From: Pseudoteredinibacter isoporae
GTDB lineage: Bacteria > Pseudomonadota > Gammaproteobacteria > Pseudomonadales > Cellvibrionaceae
Assembly (NCBI RefSeq): GCF_011602085.1
Contig: NZ_JAAONY010000002.1
Coordinates: 310,001-374,000 of the forward strand
Length of the DNA stretch: 64,000 nt
Direction: 5' to 3'
This document shows, one piece after another, positions 35,800 to 45,669 of this stretch (position 1 is the first letter of the stretch; the number at the start of each line of letters is the position of its first letter). Both the position numbers and the translations under genes were made by a program. The notes beneath the pieces are model-generated. The model saw only the letters and a program-made list of their open reading frames with translations. It made no database searches and was not told the origin of the DNA.

Positions 35800-37269
35800 A
35801 TGCAGTCGTCTTTCTTCTCCCTAACCGCCACCCTCAGCCTTACAAGCAGCCTTCTGGTCACCGCCTCTTTTAGTTCCATAGCTGAAGAATCACCGGTATT
35901 GATGAACCACCAGAACATCAAGCAACAAGATGAAGCGGCCAAGGAAAACTGGGCTTATTCCACTGGCATTCAAGCGTATGTGTTTGGTCTGCCGATGACG
36001 ATTTTTGACCGGGAATATCGTATACGTACCAACCCCAAGCTTCTGGCGCGCGTTCGCCATTTATGTCCCTGTGCACCCCCCAATCAACTGGGGCATATGA
36101 ACAAGCTGGCGACAGACAAAGACAATCTGCCATACACACCCAACAATGACACCGTCTACAGTGGCGCGGTTTTTGATGTGAGCGAGGAGCCCGTCATTCT
36201 GAGCCTACCTGATGAAACCGAACGTTACTGGTCGCTGCAACTGACCGATCAAAACCTGGAAAACTTTGCCTACCTGGGATCACGCGCCAGTGAAGGCAAA
36301 GGGGGTCACTTCCTCTTCGCCGGCCCTGACTGGAGAGGCAAAGCACCCGAAGATACCACCGTGATTCGAACCCGTGAAAATATCTTTCTGGGCGCAATAC
36401 GCATTGCCGTCGACCAGGACATTGAAGGTGACCTGGAAAAGGTACAAGCCATGCAGGCCCAAATGCATACCACCTCCTTAAGCAACTGGGGCAAGGCCTT
36501 TGGCAAGGTAAACCCTGTTGCACTAAAACGCCCCAACAAAAAATACCAAGGGGAGCTGCCTTACTTCACCAAGATGGCGGACTTGATGATGCATTCGCCA
36601 CCAGAACCCAAACACGCTGCCGCCCTCGCCCAATTCAAAACCATTGGATTAGTCGCGGGCCAAGCATTTGAACCCGAAAAACTGGATACGGCAACTCTAC
36701 GTGGTTTACAAAGGGCCGAGCTGGACGCCTACAATATTATGCGCTGGAAGGTGAAGTACCGAGGCACCGCCTACGATACTGGCTGGAACAATCTGCACGA
36801 AGGCAGTTACGGTTACAATTACATCAACCGCGCCGAGGGTGCTCTGGAAGGCTTAATAGTTCACGACAGAGAGGAAGCGGTTTATTTCAGCACCTATGAA
36901 GACGGACAAGGTGACCTGCTGGATGCCGGCGCCGAATACGTATTGCACTTTGAAGCGGATGAAATCCCCAAAGTTGTTGGCAATGGTTTCTGGTCGCTCA
37001 CAATGTATGGCCCGGATTTTCAACTGGTCGAAAACCCCATCAATCGCTATGCAATCACTGACCGAAGCAAAGGCTTGCATTACAACGACGATGGATCACT
37101 GACGATATACATTCAAAGAAAGCCACCGGAAGGAAATGAAAGCAATTGGTTACCCACGCCCAGCAGTGGTTTATTTCGAATCAACTACCGTATTTATCGC
37201 CCAAGTGAAGAAGCCAGCAACCCGAAAACCTTGCACAAGTATATTCCCGGCATAAAGAAAGCTGGCTGA
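35800..37269 (+). CDS. DUF1254/DUF1214 exported protein
   Basis: This 489-residue protein has an N-terminal signal peptide (1-30). The first half is DUF1254-like (PNNDTVYSGAVFDVSEEPVILSLPDETERYWSLQLTDQNLENFAYLGS) and the C-terminal part DUF1214-like (FWSLTMYGPDFQLVENPINRYAITDRS). Such proteins are exported and often sit near regulators and degradation genes; their function is unknown. It lies upstream of the AraC regulator and TonB receptor and probably belongs to that regulon. Confidence 0.88.
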   Translation: MQSSFFSLTATLSLTSSLLVTASFSSIAEESPVLMNHQNIKQQDEAAKENWAYSTGIQAYVFGLPMTIFDREYRIRTNPKLLARVRHLCPCAPPNQLGHMNKLATDKDNLPYTPNNDTVYSGAVFDVSEEPVILSLPDETERYWSLQLTDQNLENFAYLGSRASEGKGGHFLFAGPDWRGKAPEDTTVIRTRENIFLGAIRIAVDQDIEGDLEKVQAMQAQMHTTSLSNWGKAFGKVNPVALKRPNKKYQGELPYFTKMADLMMHSPPEPKHAAALAQFKTIGLVAGQAFEPEKLDTATLRGLQRAELDAYNIMRWKVKYRGTAYDTGWNNLHEGSYGYNYINRAEGALEGLIVHDREEAVYFSTYEDGQGDLLDAGAEYVLHFEADEIPKVVGNGFWSLTMYGPDFQLVENPINRYAITDRSKGLHYNDDGSLTIYIQRKPPEGNESNWLPTPSSGLFRINYRIYRPSEEASNPKTLHKYIPGIKKAG

Positions 37270-37307
37270 TAAGAACTGGCAAAAAAGAAAGTTCAGAACC
37301 AATGAAG

Positions 37308-38342
37308 TTATACCCCAGCGGCATCAAATTTACTTCGATACTGCTGGGGTGAGGTTCCAGTCCAGCGCTTAAACGCTCTTGAGAAATTGCTCTGATCAGA
37401 AAAACCCAACATAAAGGTTATTTCTGCGAGGGTTAACTTTCCATCTCTCAGAAACTGTTCGGCAAAGTGCAGCCGGCAGGCATCCAGCAATTCACTGAAA
37501 CTGCTGCCCTCTTCTTTGAGTTTTCGCTGCATGGCCCTAGCACTCATCCCCATGTGCTCAGCCACTTGTTTTTGATCGACATCACCATCAATAAGATAGT
37601 CGAGCAAATAGGCTCGCACCTTGGTGGACAACAATTCACTCTGGAAACGCGCCAGGTATTTTGTCATCCACTCATCAAGCACATCCCCCAAATTGGGATT
37701 CGCGAACAGCAACTCCTGTTCAGTGTCCGACTTGTTGAAAATCAGTTCGTAGTGTTTTTCGCCAAAACCGACCTTACAGTTGAAAAACTGCTGATACGGT
37801 GTTTCATTCTCTTGGTGATGAATAAAGTTCGCGGCAGCCGGTGAAAAGTCTGCGCCCAGCATAGAACGAAAAAGCTGCACCATGCAGCCGATAAAGGCTT
37901 CCATTGCCTCTTCGGTAACTTCCACATGCTCGGCAGGAATTTCAAACAGCAAGCGAATATAGCCTGCACTCTCGTTCAAGCTTAACAGCGCCCCATCACT
38001 GGTTAAGCGATAAAAGCGTATACAACGGCGCAAACCTTCGAGCAGCGTCGAGCTTGAAGCCATGGCCATGCCAATCGCACTAAAGGCATTAGGCTGAAAA
38101 TGTTTAGCCACCGTCAAAGCAAAAGCCGGGTCTTCACATTGCTCCACCGCACCTCGCCACACCACTTCCATTTTATAAACCGGCACCCGAGCGTTCGGAG
38201 CCTTTATCTGCTCTATATCAATCCCGGCCTTCTCAAATAATGGGCGAGAATCCAGGCCATAACTTTCGATCGCCTTTGCGATCAACTGAGCCCAACTGGC
38301 CGTCGTGCTTGGGGTATTGGGGATTAGGGTGCTCTCGGTCAT
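37308..38342 (-). CDS. AraC-family regulator with Arabinose_bd-type N-domain
   Basis: This 344-residue regulator has an N-terminal ligand-binding part of the Arabinose_bd (OruR-like) type (about 15-210). Its C-terminal AraC helix-turn-helix (250-340) shows QKQVAEHMGMSARAMQRKLKE and LAEITFMLGFSDQSNFSRAFKRWTG. The same class controls aromatic, alkane and steroid catabolism genes in marine gammaproteobacteria. It is divergent from the TonB receptor with a 132-bp intergenic region, so control of the receptor is likely. Confidence 0.9.
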   Translation of the reverse strand: MTESTLIPNTPSTTASWAQLIAKAIESYGLDSRPLFEKAGIDIEQIKAPNARVPVYKMEVVWRGAVEQCEDPAFALTVAKHFQPNAFSAIGMAMASSSTLLEGLRRCIRFYRLTSDGALLSLNESAGYIRLLFEIPAEHVEVTEEAMEAFIGCMVQLFRSMLGADFSPAAANFIHHQENETPYQQFFNCKVGFGEKHYELIFNKSDTEQELLFANPNLGDVLDEWMTKYLARFQSELLSTKVRAYLLDYLIDGDVDQKQVAEHMGMSARAMQRKLKEEGSSFSELLDACRLHFAEQFLRDGKLTLAEITFMLGFSDQSNFSRAFKRWTGTSPQQYRSKFDAAGV

Positions 38343-38474
38343 TACGTAACTGCTAAAGATTCCTGCTTGAGGCGCTTGGGGACTGATTTCTGTCGCTGAT
38401 TGACCAGAAGCCCCTCGCTCAAAGGCTTACATTTTATCGATAACGTAATAATAAGCCATAGCTGGTGGAGAAAC

Positions 38475-40868
38475 ATGCCAAAAAATTACCCCCCTTTTAA
38501 ATACACACCGACAAACACACGCCTTCGGAAAAGTAGCCTACTGGCCCTGAGCATTGCCGCCATTGTCTCAACAGGACAAAACCATGCTCAGGAACTCGCC
38601 CTTGAAGAAGTTATCGTAACGGCCCAAAAGCGCAGTCAGAGCCTGCAAGATGTGCCTATTTCCGTGAACGCCGTAAGCGGCGACAAACTTGAAAGCGCCG
38701 GCATCGAAAACCTGCAGGACTTATCCAGTTATGTACCCAACCTCAAAGTGGTTGAAGGCGGCCTGGTGCCCCAACTTTTTGTACGCGGCATTGGCTCAGG
38801 CGGCAACCAGGGTTTTGAGCAATCTGTGGCCACCTATTCTGACGGTGTTTTTTACGGCCGGAGCCTGCAATCTCGTTCCGCCTTTATGGACATCGAGCGC
38901 GTGGAAGTCTTACGCGGCCCGCAAAGTATTTTGTTCGGCAAAAATTCCATCGCAGGTGCGATCAGCTTGATCAGCGCCAAACCCACCGATGAACTGGAAG
39001 GTTATATCGGCGCGAAATATGCCCCTGAATTTTCAGACCTCGAAGTCAACGGTGCAATCAGCGGCCCGCTAAGTGATTCGCTCAGAGGTCGACTGGCTTT
39101 TCGCACCCGTGACGATGATGGCTGGATGCAAAACGGCCTTACCGGTCAAGACCAGCCACAACTGGAAGAAGCAGCCGTGCGTGGCACTCTGGAATGGGAT
39201 GCCAGTGACAACCTGACGGCTTCATTGAAAATTGAACATTCCAAAATGGATAGAAACGGTCGTGCCCGCCAAGTCATCACACCCGGGTTTTACGCCGTCA
39301 ATCCGTTTATTCCAGCATTAAATGACGACAACCGTATTGATGACACCCTTTGGGGTGACGGCGCCAGTGTGCTGGATTTTGAAAGCAATAATTATGTGCT
39401 TAAGGTCGATTATGAAAGCGACCTTGGAACCTGGACCAGCATTACGGCCTATTCTGATTATGATTATTCGGAACTGGATTATGATGGCGATACCACAGAG
39501 TTCCGACTTAACTCCCTGGACATGCGCGAAGAGTACGAGCAATTCAGCCAGGAAATTCGCCTCGTGTCGCCCGGTGGTGACACCGTAGATTACATCGTCG
39601 GTGCTTATTATCAAAGTTCGGAGCAACACTATCTCGAAGAAGCCTCGATTTATGTGAATGACTTTGCACCCAATCTGGGCCTGGGCACCAACCTGAAACT
39701 CGATCGCCCATTTACGCAAAAAAGTGATTTATGGGCTCTCTTCGCTCAACTCACCTGGAACATCAGTGAGGAATTACGAGTGAGCCTGGGACTGCGTTAT
39801 GGCGATGAGGATAAAGAAGGACGTCGTCAGCAAACCACGCGAACGCTGGACCCTCTTGGTGGCGGGCTCATCCCAGCTGGCACACCCGTTTTTCAAACGC
39901 CTGCCCTGGCTGCTTTAGCCAGAGGTCTTTCTGCCGGTTTCCGCATCGTCGATCACACGCTTGAAAAAAGCCGAGACGAAAGCGTCTTAAGTCCATCCAT
40001 TAATATCCAATATGATATCAGCGATGACACCATGATATACGCCAGCTACAGCTCAGGTTATAAATCGGGGGGTTTTGATGCTCGCGGAATTAATGGCGCA
40101 ACCAGCACGAACAATCCATTTAATTATTCACCAATTTCTTTAGGTGGCGATAACTTTGAATTTGACGAAGAAGAAGCCGACACCTTTGAAATAGGCGCCA
40201 AAAGCAGCTTGCTGGATGGGGCAGCGGAAATCAATGCCGCCATTTTCTATACCGAGTACGACCAGCTACAGGCCAGTATCTTCGATGGCACCTTTGGGTT
40301 TAATGTACTGAATGCCGGCCAGGCGACCGTACAAGGTGTCGAATTGGATGGACGCTGGCGTGCTCACGAGAACCTGATGTTCAGCTCAAGCATGGCCTAT
40401 CTGGATTTTGAATGGAAAGAGTTTGATGAAGCGCCCTGCCCGGGCGTTGGCAACCAAACACCGAGCAGCAGTGGCGTAAACTGCGATTTCAGCGGATTGG
40501 AAAACAATCAAACCCCGGAATGGACCTGGAATCTGTCAATGGATTACTTCTACGCTATCAATGATCAGTTGGGCTTGAACTTTATTGTGGATGCGCAGTT
40601 TAAAGACAACTACTACACCTCTGGAAATCTGGATGCCCGCCAGGAACAAGGTGGAGCAACTTTGTATAACGCTCGAATCAGCCTGAGCCCGGATGATGAC
40701 AATTGGCAGTTGGCCATCAGTGGAAAAAACCTGACAGACAAACGAATCCAAAGCTACGGTGCGGATATTTCCCTGAGTAAAGGTTTTGGACGGGTTCCTG
40801 CGGGCGGTGTGTCTACCGAAACTTTACGCCCGAGAACGGTGGCACTCGAAGCCATTTACCGATTCTGA
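38475..40868 (+). CDS. TonB-dependent outer-membrane receptor
   Basis: The 797-residue protein begins MPKNYPPFKYTPTN with GGAG nine bases upstream. After a signal peptide (ending HAQ, about 41) comes the TonB box-like ELALEEVIVTAQKR. A plug domain follows (about 55-160; VPISVNAVSGDKLESAGIENL, RGIGSGG, RGPQSILFGKNS), then a beta-barrel ending in EAIYRF, the typical terminal aromatic. It should import a large or poorly soluble substrate. Neighbours suggest a xenobiotic or cyclic compound; the substrate itself is unknown. Confidence 0.93.
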   Translation: MPKNYPPFKYTPTNTRLRKSSLLALSIAAIVSTGQNHAQELALEEVIVTAQKRSQSLQDVPISVNAVSGDKLESAGIENLQDLSSYVPNLKVVEGGLVPQLFVRGIGSGGNQGFEQSVATYSDGVFYGRSLQSRSAFMDIERVEVLRGPQSILFGKNSIAGAISLISAKPTDELEGYIGAKYAPEFSDLEVNGAISGPLSDSLRGRLAFRTRDDDGWMQNGLTGQDQPQLEEAAVRGTLEWDASDNLTASLKIEHSKMDRNGRARQVITPGFYAVNPFIPALNDDNRIDDTLWGDGASVLDFESNNYVLKVDYESDLGTWTSITAYSDYDYSELDYDGDTTEFRLNSLDMREEYEQFSQEIRLVSPGGDTVDYIVGAYYQSSEQHYLEEASIYVNDFAPNLGLGTNLKLDRPFTQKSDLWALFAQLTWNISEELRVSLGLRYGDEDKEGRRQQTTRTLDPLGGGLIPAGTPVFQTPALAALARGLSAGFRIVDHTLEKSRDESVLSPSINIQYDISDDTMIYASYSSGYKSGGFDARGINGATSTNNPFNYSPISLGGDNFEFDEEEADTFEIGAKSSLLDGAAEINAAIFYTEYDQLQASIFDGTFGFNVLNAGQATVQGVELDGRWRAHENLMFSSSMAYLDFEWKEFDEAPCPGVGNQTPSSSGVNCDFSGLENNQTPEWTWNLSMDYFYAINDQLGLNFIVDAQFKDNYYTSGNLDARQEQGGATLYNARISLSPDDDNWQLAISGKNLTDKRIQSYGADISLSKGFGRVPAGGVSTETLRPRTVALEAIYRF

Positions 40869-40925
40869 TCGGCTGAGATTCCGATCAACAAACACAGCTT
40901 AAATACGACTATCCAATTGTGCGTT

Positions 40926-40958
40926 GACCACCGCTCTAAACAGCGGTGGTCTTTTTTT
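40926..40958 (+). terminator. Intrinsic terminator after the TonB receptor
   Basis: GACCACCGCT (40926-40935) and AGCGGTGGTC (40942-40951) pair perfectly around CTAAAC, then seven T follow. It ends the receptor transcript 57 bases past the stop; the gene after it is convergent. Confidence 0.93.
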
Positions 40959-40965
40959 GCGATAT

Positions 40966-43239
40966 TTAGACCGTTAAGTGATTAGCAATCGGCAGCTTGC
41001 GGATTCTTGGACCACCCGCATTCGCCAACGCATTAACAATCGCCGGAGCCACCGGAGGCACACCCGGCTCACCCACACCACGCGGCGCATCGTCCGCTTC
41101 AACAATCTCGGTGTGAATATCCGGGCTTTCGTTCATCCTTGTCAAACGATAACCGTCGAAGTTACCCTGCTCGACCTGGCCATTCAGTGTGGTGATCTCA
41201 CTGTACATCGCAATGCTGGTACCGAAGATCATTGCGCCTTCCATTTGGGATTTCACTCGATCCGGATTCACGACCTGACCGGCATCAATCACGCTGTATA
41301 AGGCCAGCAGTTTGGGTGTGTTGCCATCCCAAGCCACTTTGGCCACCACCGCGACATGGGCTAAAAAGCTATAATGGTAGGCCAAGCCAAATCCAACACC
41401 TTTTTCCCGGGGGGCATCCCATTTCGCGTTTTTACATACCCTTTCAATCACCGCTTTTGCACGAGCGGTTTCATAGGGGTACTGCTCAATCTTGTTGCCA
41501 TAGTTACTGTAGCTGTCTACGCGCGGCTTGATATTGCGATCGGGCCCAAGCGATTTCAGCCAGAACTCTTTAGCGTCCATATTTGCGGCCGCTGCCAACT
41601 CACCCATCAAACTGCCGTTTGCAAATGCCATGGGAATATTAATTACCGAACGCAGCCAGCCAATTCGCATATGCGCGTTGATCTTACGACGCTTCAAGGC
41701 GACATTGGGCACATCAAATGGAAAATCATGGAAGCCCTGATCCAGCTCCCATCCCGCCATACTGTCCGCAGGACCAAAAGTAGAACCGATGGACGGGAAG
41801 GCGGCACTGCCCTGCCAGGCCGTAATGTTTCCGCCTTTATCAACAGACGCTTTCAATTGGGTATCACAAACCGCGTGTAAATAATCATGACGGATATCGT
41901 CTTCACGACTCCAGGTGACTTTAACCGGCTTGCCGAGCTGCTTCGCTAACAAAGCCGCCTCCGCCACAAAATCCGGTTTGGATTTACGACCAAAACCGCC
42001 ACCAAGGTAAGTCACATGAACGGTTACCTGTTCGGGGTTAATGCCCAAACTCGCGGCAACCTGACGCTGAGCAGACTGTGGGGTTTGGGTACACGCCCAA
42101 ACCTCGCAACGTCCGTCTTTATAAATTGCACTTGCCGCAGGCGGCTCCATAGACGCATGGGCCAAATACGGAACGTGGTAATTGCCTTCAACAAGATGGG
42201 CTGCTTTTGCAAACGCAGCCTTTACGTCACCTTGTTCATAAAGATGCAAACTGCCCTCATCTTTCTCGTGACTGGCAGCCAATATTTGGTCGTATTCTTT
42301 TGAACCGTGGGTTTTGTTTGCTCCTAAATCCCACTGCAATTTCAGTTTCTTGCGTCCTTGTTGAGCAGCCCAGGTATTGCTTGCGATCACCGCAACGCCC
42401 TCAAGCGCATTAAACGCCGCAGGTAGCGGCTTGCCCTGAATTTTCTCGACGGCTAACACACCAGCAACGGCAAGTGCCTCTTTATCATCTACCGAAATCA
42501 ACTTGCCACCCATAACCGGGCTGCGTTCAATACTGGCGTGCACCATATCCGGCAATTGAACATCCACACCAAAAGTGGCCTTACCCTGAATAAATTCGGG
42601 CATATCAACACCCGAAACCGGCTTGCCGATATAGTTAAAATCTTTTTTTGCCTTGAGCTTCAATTTGTCGAGGTTTGGCAACGCTTCCTGAGCGGCCAGA
42701 CTGGCCAACTCCGCAAAGCTGGCAGATCGCTTGCCATCGCTAAGTTGATGTTTGTCGACAGAAATACGATCAACGCTGACGCCCCATTTTTTTGCGGCAG
42801 CCTGGCGTAACATTTCCCGCGCCGCAGCGCCCATTTTTCTCATGGGCAGATAAAAGTTGCGTACGCTACGAGAACCATCGGTATTTTGCGAACCGTATTC
42901 TTTATTCGCCTGCCCCTGAATCACCTGCACCTTATTCCAGTCAGCGCCCATTTCATCGGCCAGAACCTGTGGCAAACCGGTGCGAATACCCTGCCCCATT
43001 TCCGAGCGGTGACAGACAATTCTGACGGTGCCATCCAGCGCCAGCTCAACAAACAAATTCAAACGCAAAAAGTCTTCGGCACTGCTGTCGGCGCCACTGA
43101 TAAGATCCATCGGCACCGCTTTGGGAGCCGCCTGAGCCAGAGGAGCACCCAGTAATAAACCAGAACCGGCAATGCCTGTAGCCTGCAGGAACTGACGTCG
43201 GTTCAGCTGGCTGATTTCCTGAATAGAATGTTTGCTCAT
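40966..43239 (-). CDS. Molybdenum hydroxylase large subunit (IorB-like)
   Basis: This 757-residue molybdopterin-binding subunit is of the isoquinoline 1-oxidoreductase/xanthine dehydrogenase family. A Tat signal ([12 protein letters not shown]) shows folded export with its cofactor. Visible later motifs are [21 protein letters not shown] (Mo-binding region), [12 protein letters not shown] and [12 protein letters not shown] with the likely catalytic Glu. Its start overlaps the small subunit stop as ATGA. It probably hydroxylates an N-heterocycle or an aldehyde in the periplasm; the substrate is not known. Electrons may go to a cytochrome, though none is next to it. Confidence 0.92.
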   Translation of the reverse strand: MSKHSIQEISQLNRRQFLQATGIAGSGLLLGAPLAQAAPKAVPMDLISGADSSAEDFLRLNLFVELALDGTVRIVCHRSEMGQGIRTGLPQVLADEMGADWNKVQVIQGQANKEYGSQNTDGSRSVRNFYLPMRKMGAAAREMLRQAAAKKWGVSVDRISVDKHQLSDGKRSASFAELASLAAQEALPNLDKLKLKAKKDFNYIGKPVSGVDMPEFIQGKATFGVDVQLPDMVHASIERSPVMGGKLISVDDKEALAVAGVLAVEKIQGKPLPAAFNALEGVAVIASNTWAAQQGRKKLKLQWDLGANKTHGSKEYDQILAASHEKDEGSLHLYEQGDVKAAFAKAAHLVEGNYHVPYLAHASMEPPAASAIYKDGRCEVWACTQTPQSAQRQVAASLGINPEQVTVHVTYLGGGFGRKSKPDFVAEAALLAKQLGKPVKVTWSREDDIRHDYLHAVCDTQLKASVDKGGNITAWQGSAAFPSIGSTFGPADSMAGWELDQGFHDFPFDVPNVALKRRKINAHMRIGWLRSVINIPMAFANGSLMGELAAAANMDAKEFWLKSLGPDRNIKPRVDSYSNYGNKIEQYPYETARAKAVIERVCKNAKWDAPREKGVGFGLAYHYSFLAHVAVVAKVAWDGNTPKLLALYSVIDAGQVVNPDRVKSQMEGAMIFGTSIAMYSEITTLNGQVEQGNFDGYRLTRMNESPDIHTEIVEADDAPRGVGEPGVPPVAPAIVNALANAGGPRIRKLPIANHLTV

Positions 43240-43703
43240 GCTGTTTTCTCCTGTCCGGCTTTGGCGGCTTTCTTAATCGCCTCCTTAATACGCGGATAGG
43301 TACCGCAACGACAAATGTTGCCACTCATAGCGCCATCGATGTCCTCGTCACTCGGCATGGCGTTGTAGGCCAATAAAGCCGCCGCACTCATCATTTGGCC
43401 CGGCTGGCAGTAGCCACATTGGGGCACATTAATGTCTTTCCAGGCCTCCTGTACCGGGTGGCTGCCGTCTTCGGACAGCCCTTCGATGGTGGTTATGGAC
43501 TTGCCCGCGACCACCGACAACGGCGTCAGACAGGAACGAATGGGTGCTCCGTCCAGGTGAACAGTACAGGCACCACAAAGGCCTTTACCGCAGCCATATT
43601 TGGTACCCGTCATGTGTAGAATGTCTCGCAGAGCCCACAACAAAGGCATATCCGCCTCGGCCTCCACAGCTTGTGCTTGTTGGTTCAAAGTAAACTTAAT
43701 CAT
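43236..43703 (-). CDS. [2Fe-2S] small subunit (IorA-like)
   Basis: This protein of about 155 residues has the two [2Fe-2S] cluster motifs of this family: CGKGLCGAC (N-terminal plant-type) and CGYCQPG with [10 protein letters not shown] (C-terminal). It pairs with the large subunit, whose start overlaps its stop. The start at 43703 (MIKFTLNQQ) gives the usual beginning; upstream in-frame ATGs reach 43796 but lack a family-like sequence. The ribosome site is weak. A short distance upstream lie two palindromes. Confidence 0.9.
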   Translation of the reverse strand: MIKFTLNQQAQAVEAEADMPLLWALRDILHMTGTKYGCGKGLCGACTVHLDGAPIRSCLTPLSVVAGKSITTIEGLSEDGSHPVQEAWKDINVPQCGYCQPGQMMSAAALLAYNAMPSDEDIDGAMSGNICRCGTYPRIKEAIKKAAKAGQEKTA

Positions 43704-43887
43704 CAGGCTATCGGTCACGTAGTTAGGGTTATTTATTTCTGTAATTGTATGCTGCATCTTATTCAGCCACTTGGCCATTTTCACGGAATTCGGCACTTAG
43801 GGGCTGATGCTGCAACCTTGAGGTCAGGATTGACTCAGAATTAGGTGGCATCAAGTATATCGACGTTATTCTAGCAAAACACCCCTG

Positions 43888-43975
43888 CCAATTGGGCCAT
43901 GATAAAACGAGCCAAATGCGGGTTAAAACGAGCACTTAACAGAGGTATATGACAATAAAGCGCCCCCAAATTGGG
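43888..43975. promoter_or_regulatory. Two related palindromes upstream of the IorA-like gene
   Basis: CCAATTGG within GCCAATTGGGC (43887-43897) and CCCAAATTGGG (43965-43975) are related near-palindromes about 78 bp apart, each followed by (C)ATGAT. They lie upstream of the leftward iorAB pair. They could bind an activator of the pair, but no regulator is adjacent; the AraC at 37308 is a candidate. Confidence 0.35.
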
Positions 43976-44148
43976 CATGATCATCAAAATCAATATTTTT
44001 GTCGTCGAACCCCGCATTTAGTGTAAATTGTTTGGTTTTTAGACAGTTTTTTCTTGTAGAATGCGCGCCTTGTCAAACTTGGCTCAAGCACCTTCTTCTG
44101 GCGCCCAACCAGGCGAGACGCGTTAGAAAGCTTTATGTAGGAAAGACT

Positions 44149-44319
44149 ATGATACCTATCACCATTGAGGTGGAACTCTCTGGTTTGGCGCTGCGAGACG
44201 TCATGATGCCAACGGTTCCATCAAGGGGAGAGAGCTTAGTCATGGAAGATGTTCATTATTATGTCACGCGAGTGACCCACGATGTGGAAGCAGGAAAATG
44301 CATTGTGACCGTGCGCTAA
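44149..44319 (+). CDS. Small conserved-looking hypothetical protein
   Basis: This peptide of 56 residues starts at ATG 44149 with TAGGAAAGACT upstream, a good ribosome site. The sequence (PITIEVELSGLALRDVMMPTV) reads as beta-strand rich, without a signal peptide or TM helix. The preceding open frame to 43999 is less likely to be translated. No family recognised. It is single, followed by hairpins. Confidence 0.6.
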   Translation: MIPITIEVELSGLALRDVMMPTVPSRGESLVMEDVHYYVTRVTHDVEAGKCIVTVR

Positions 44320-44747
44320 GCTCGCCCGGACAATCATAGAGAAGTCGCTTCACCGCCAAACCGGCCTCTCCGGTTTATGCCCGTCGTTATGATAAAAATA
44401 AATAGGAGCCGCTAGAACCAGGCGGCTCTGATCCTTTCTTTAGACATTAACAAATCACTCCCCCAGCGAGAACCCAGGCTCGATCATGTGTGGCTTTTGG
44501 CAATACATCACAATCAACACTATCGTCATGCCTAGGCACAGATAAGGCCAGCCTAAGATCCACTGCTCAAGCTGAACTGCCGCCAGATGCTCCCGAATAA
44601 GGAAGAAAGAATAGAAATGGTAATGTCGCTAAAACCGTTCCTGCGATGCAATCGTTGTCGTCTTCCGAGCAAAATATGACTTTTAGCACTCATCAGTCAT
44701 CCGCATGAGCCCTAAGCTGTATAAACGGTAACATGAGGACTAAAAGA
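44320..44747. other. Intergenic region with hairpins
   Basis: It holds AAACCGG/CCGGTTT (44357-44376) and GAGCCGC/GCGGCTC (44406-44428), the second followed by a T-rich stretch that looks like a terminator of the small gene. No gene seen in the rest. Confidence 0.5.
44406..44428 (+). terminator. Stem-loop, likely terminator
   Basis: GAGCCGC (44406-44412) and GCGGCTC (44422-44428) enclose a 9-base loop and are followed after a few bases by CCTTTCTTT. It lies 87 bases past the small gene. Confidence 0.5.
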
Positions 44748-45221
44748 ATGAACGTAATCGCAGGAACACCTCTCTGGGTATATCCTTTGTTTGCAGTACT
44801 GCTGGCCTTTTCCATATGGCAAAGCCAGGGCAGAACCGTCAACATGATTCAACTTGCCATTCTTCCCCTGCTGTTTCTAATCACTTCAACCGCCAGACTG
44901 GCTCAAGTCGACCAGATATTGAGCCTGCTCTATCTATGCACCCTACTTTTCATCAGCTGTCTGCTCGTCTATTTTCGATCCCGAAAAAGAGTTCACGTAT
45001 CAGCCACACTGGGAAAAATTGAGTTGAGTAAAGATTGGATACGTGGTGCCGGGATTATGTTGATATTCTTCTGCCAATACTACCTGGCTGCTCGCCAGGC
45101 AATACTTGGAGAAGGAATCCCGCTAGGAGAACACTCAATACTTGCCGTAATCCTCGCCTTGTCTACCAGCCCATTACTGAGCACCGCCATTGCTGCCTGG
45201 GGGCTCAAAAGATCGCTTTAA
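44748..45221 (+). CDS. Membrane protein, DUF6622-like
   Basis: This protein of about 157 residues has four or five hydrophobic helices and opens MNVIAGTPLWVYPLFAVLLAF, which resembles the small DUF6622 membrane family (function unknown). The internal ATG at 44748 is preferred to 44733 since AGGA lies about ten bases upstream. A degenerate second copy of its C-terminus sits at 47600-47734, so this segment has been duplicated. Confidence 0.65.
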   Translation: MNVIAGTPLWVYPLFAVLLAFSIWQSQGRTVNMIQLAILPLLFLITSTARLAQVDQILSLLYLCTLLFISCLLVYFRSRKRVHVSATLGKIELSKDWIRGAGIMLIFFCQYYLAARQAILGEGIPLGEHSILAVILALSTSPLLSTAIAAWGLKRSL

Positions 45222-45320
45222 ATTTTTATTCCAAAAGCGAGAAACTGCCCTAAAGATCAGTATTTCAAAAACAGAAAGAATGAATGACCTTAAAACTCTA
45301 CCGAGCCAGAATCAAAAATA

Positions 45321-45644
45321 CTATTGAGACAACTGGCTTTTACGATAACTCAATACTTCGTTTAGTAATAAACGTTTGGAAAACTTGAGAAGCTCACTCT
45401 TGTAGCCCGGCAAGACCACATTAGCCCCATCCCATTCAACCATGCAGGTTTTTTCCAAGTCTAACAACATAGGCTTCTTATGCGCATCCGCCTCTTTGCG
45501 CAAGCAAGTGTACAACTCATCAATTGCAGAAATTTGGTCAGCGGAAATCTCAGCCCTACTGTCCAGCAGGGAAATTGCAGTCACATCAAAGGATAAGACT
45601 GCAGTTACCATAAACATCCGTTTTCTCATGTTATCACCCATCAT
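45321..45644 (-). CDS. Small hypothetical protein, possibly exported
   Basis: A 107-residue protein that starts with charged residues then a hydrophobic stretch (MFMVTAVLSFDVTAISLL) that could act as a signal peptide. No family. It lies directly after the LRR gene at 45670 and is joined to it by an intergenic sequence homologous to that between the two LRR genes, suggesting it is part of the same duplicated unit. Confidence 0.5.
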   Translation of the reverse strand: MMGDNMRKRMFMVTAVLSFDVTAISLLDSRAEISADQISAIDELYTCLRKEADAHKKPMLLDLEKTCMVEWDGANVVLPGYKSELLKFSKRLLLNEVLSYRKSQLSQ

Positions 45645-45669
45645 AAATTACCCTTGCCCATAAAGGGCC

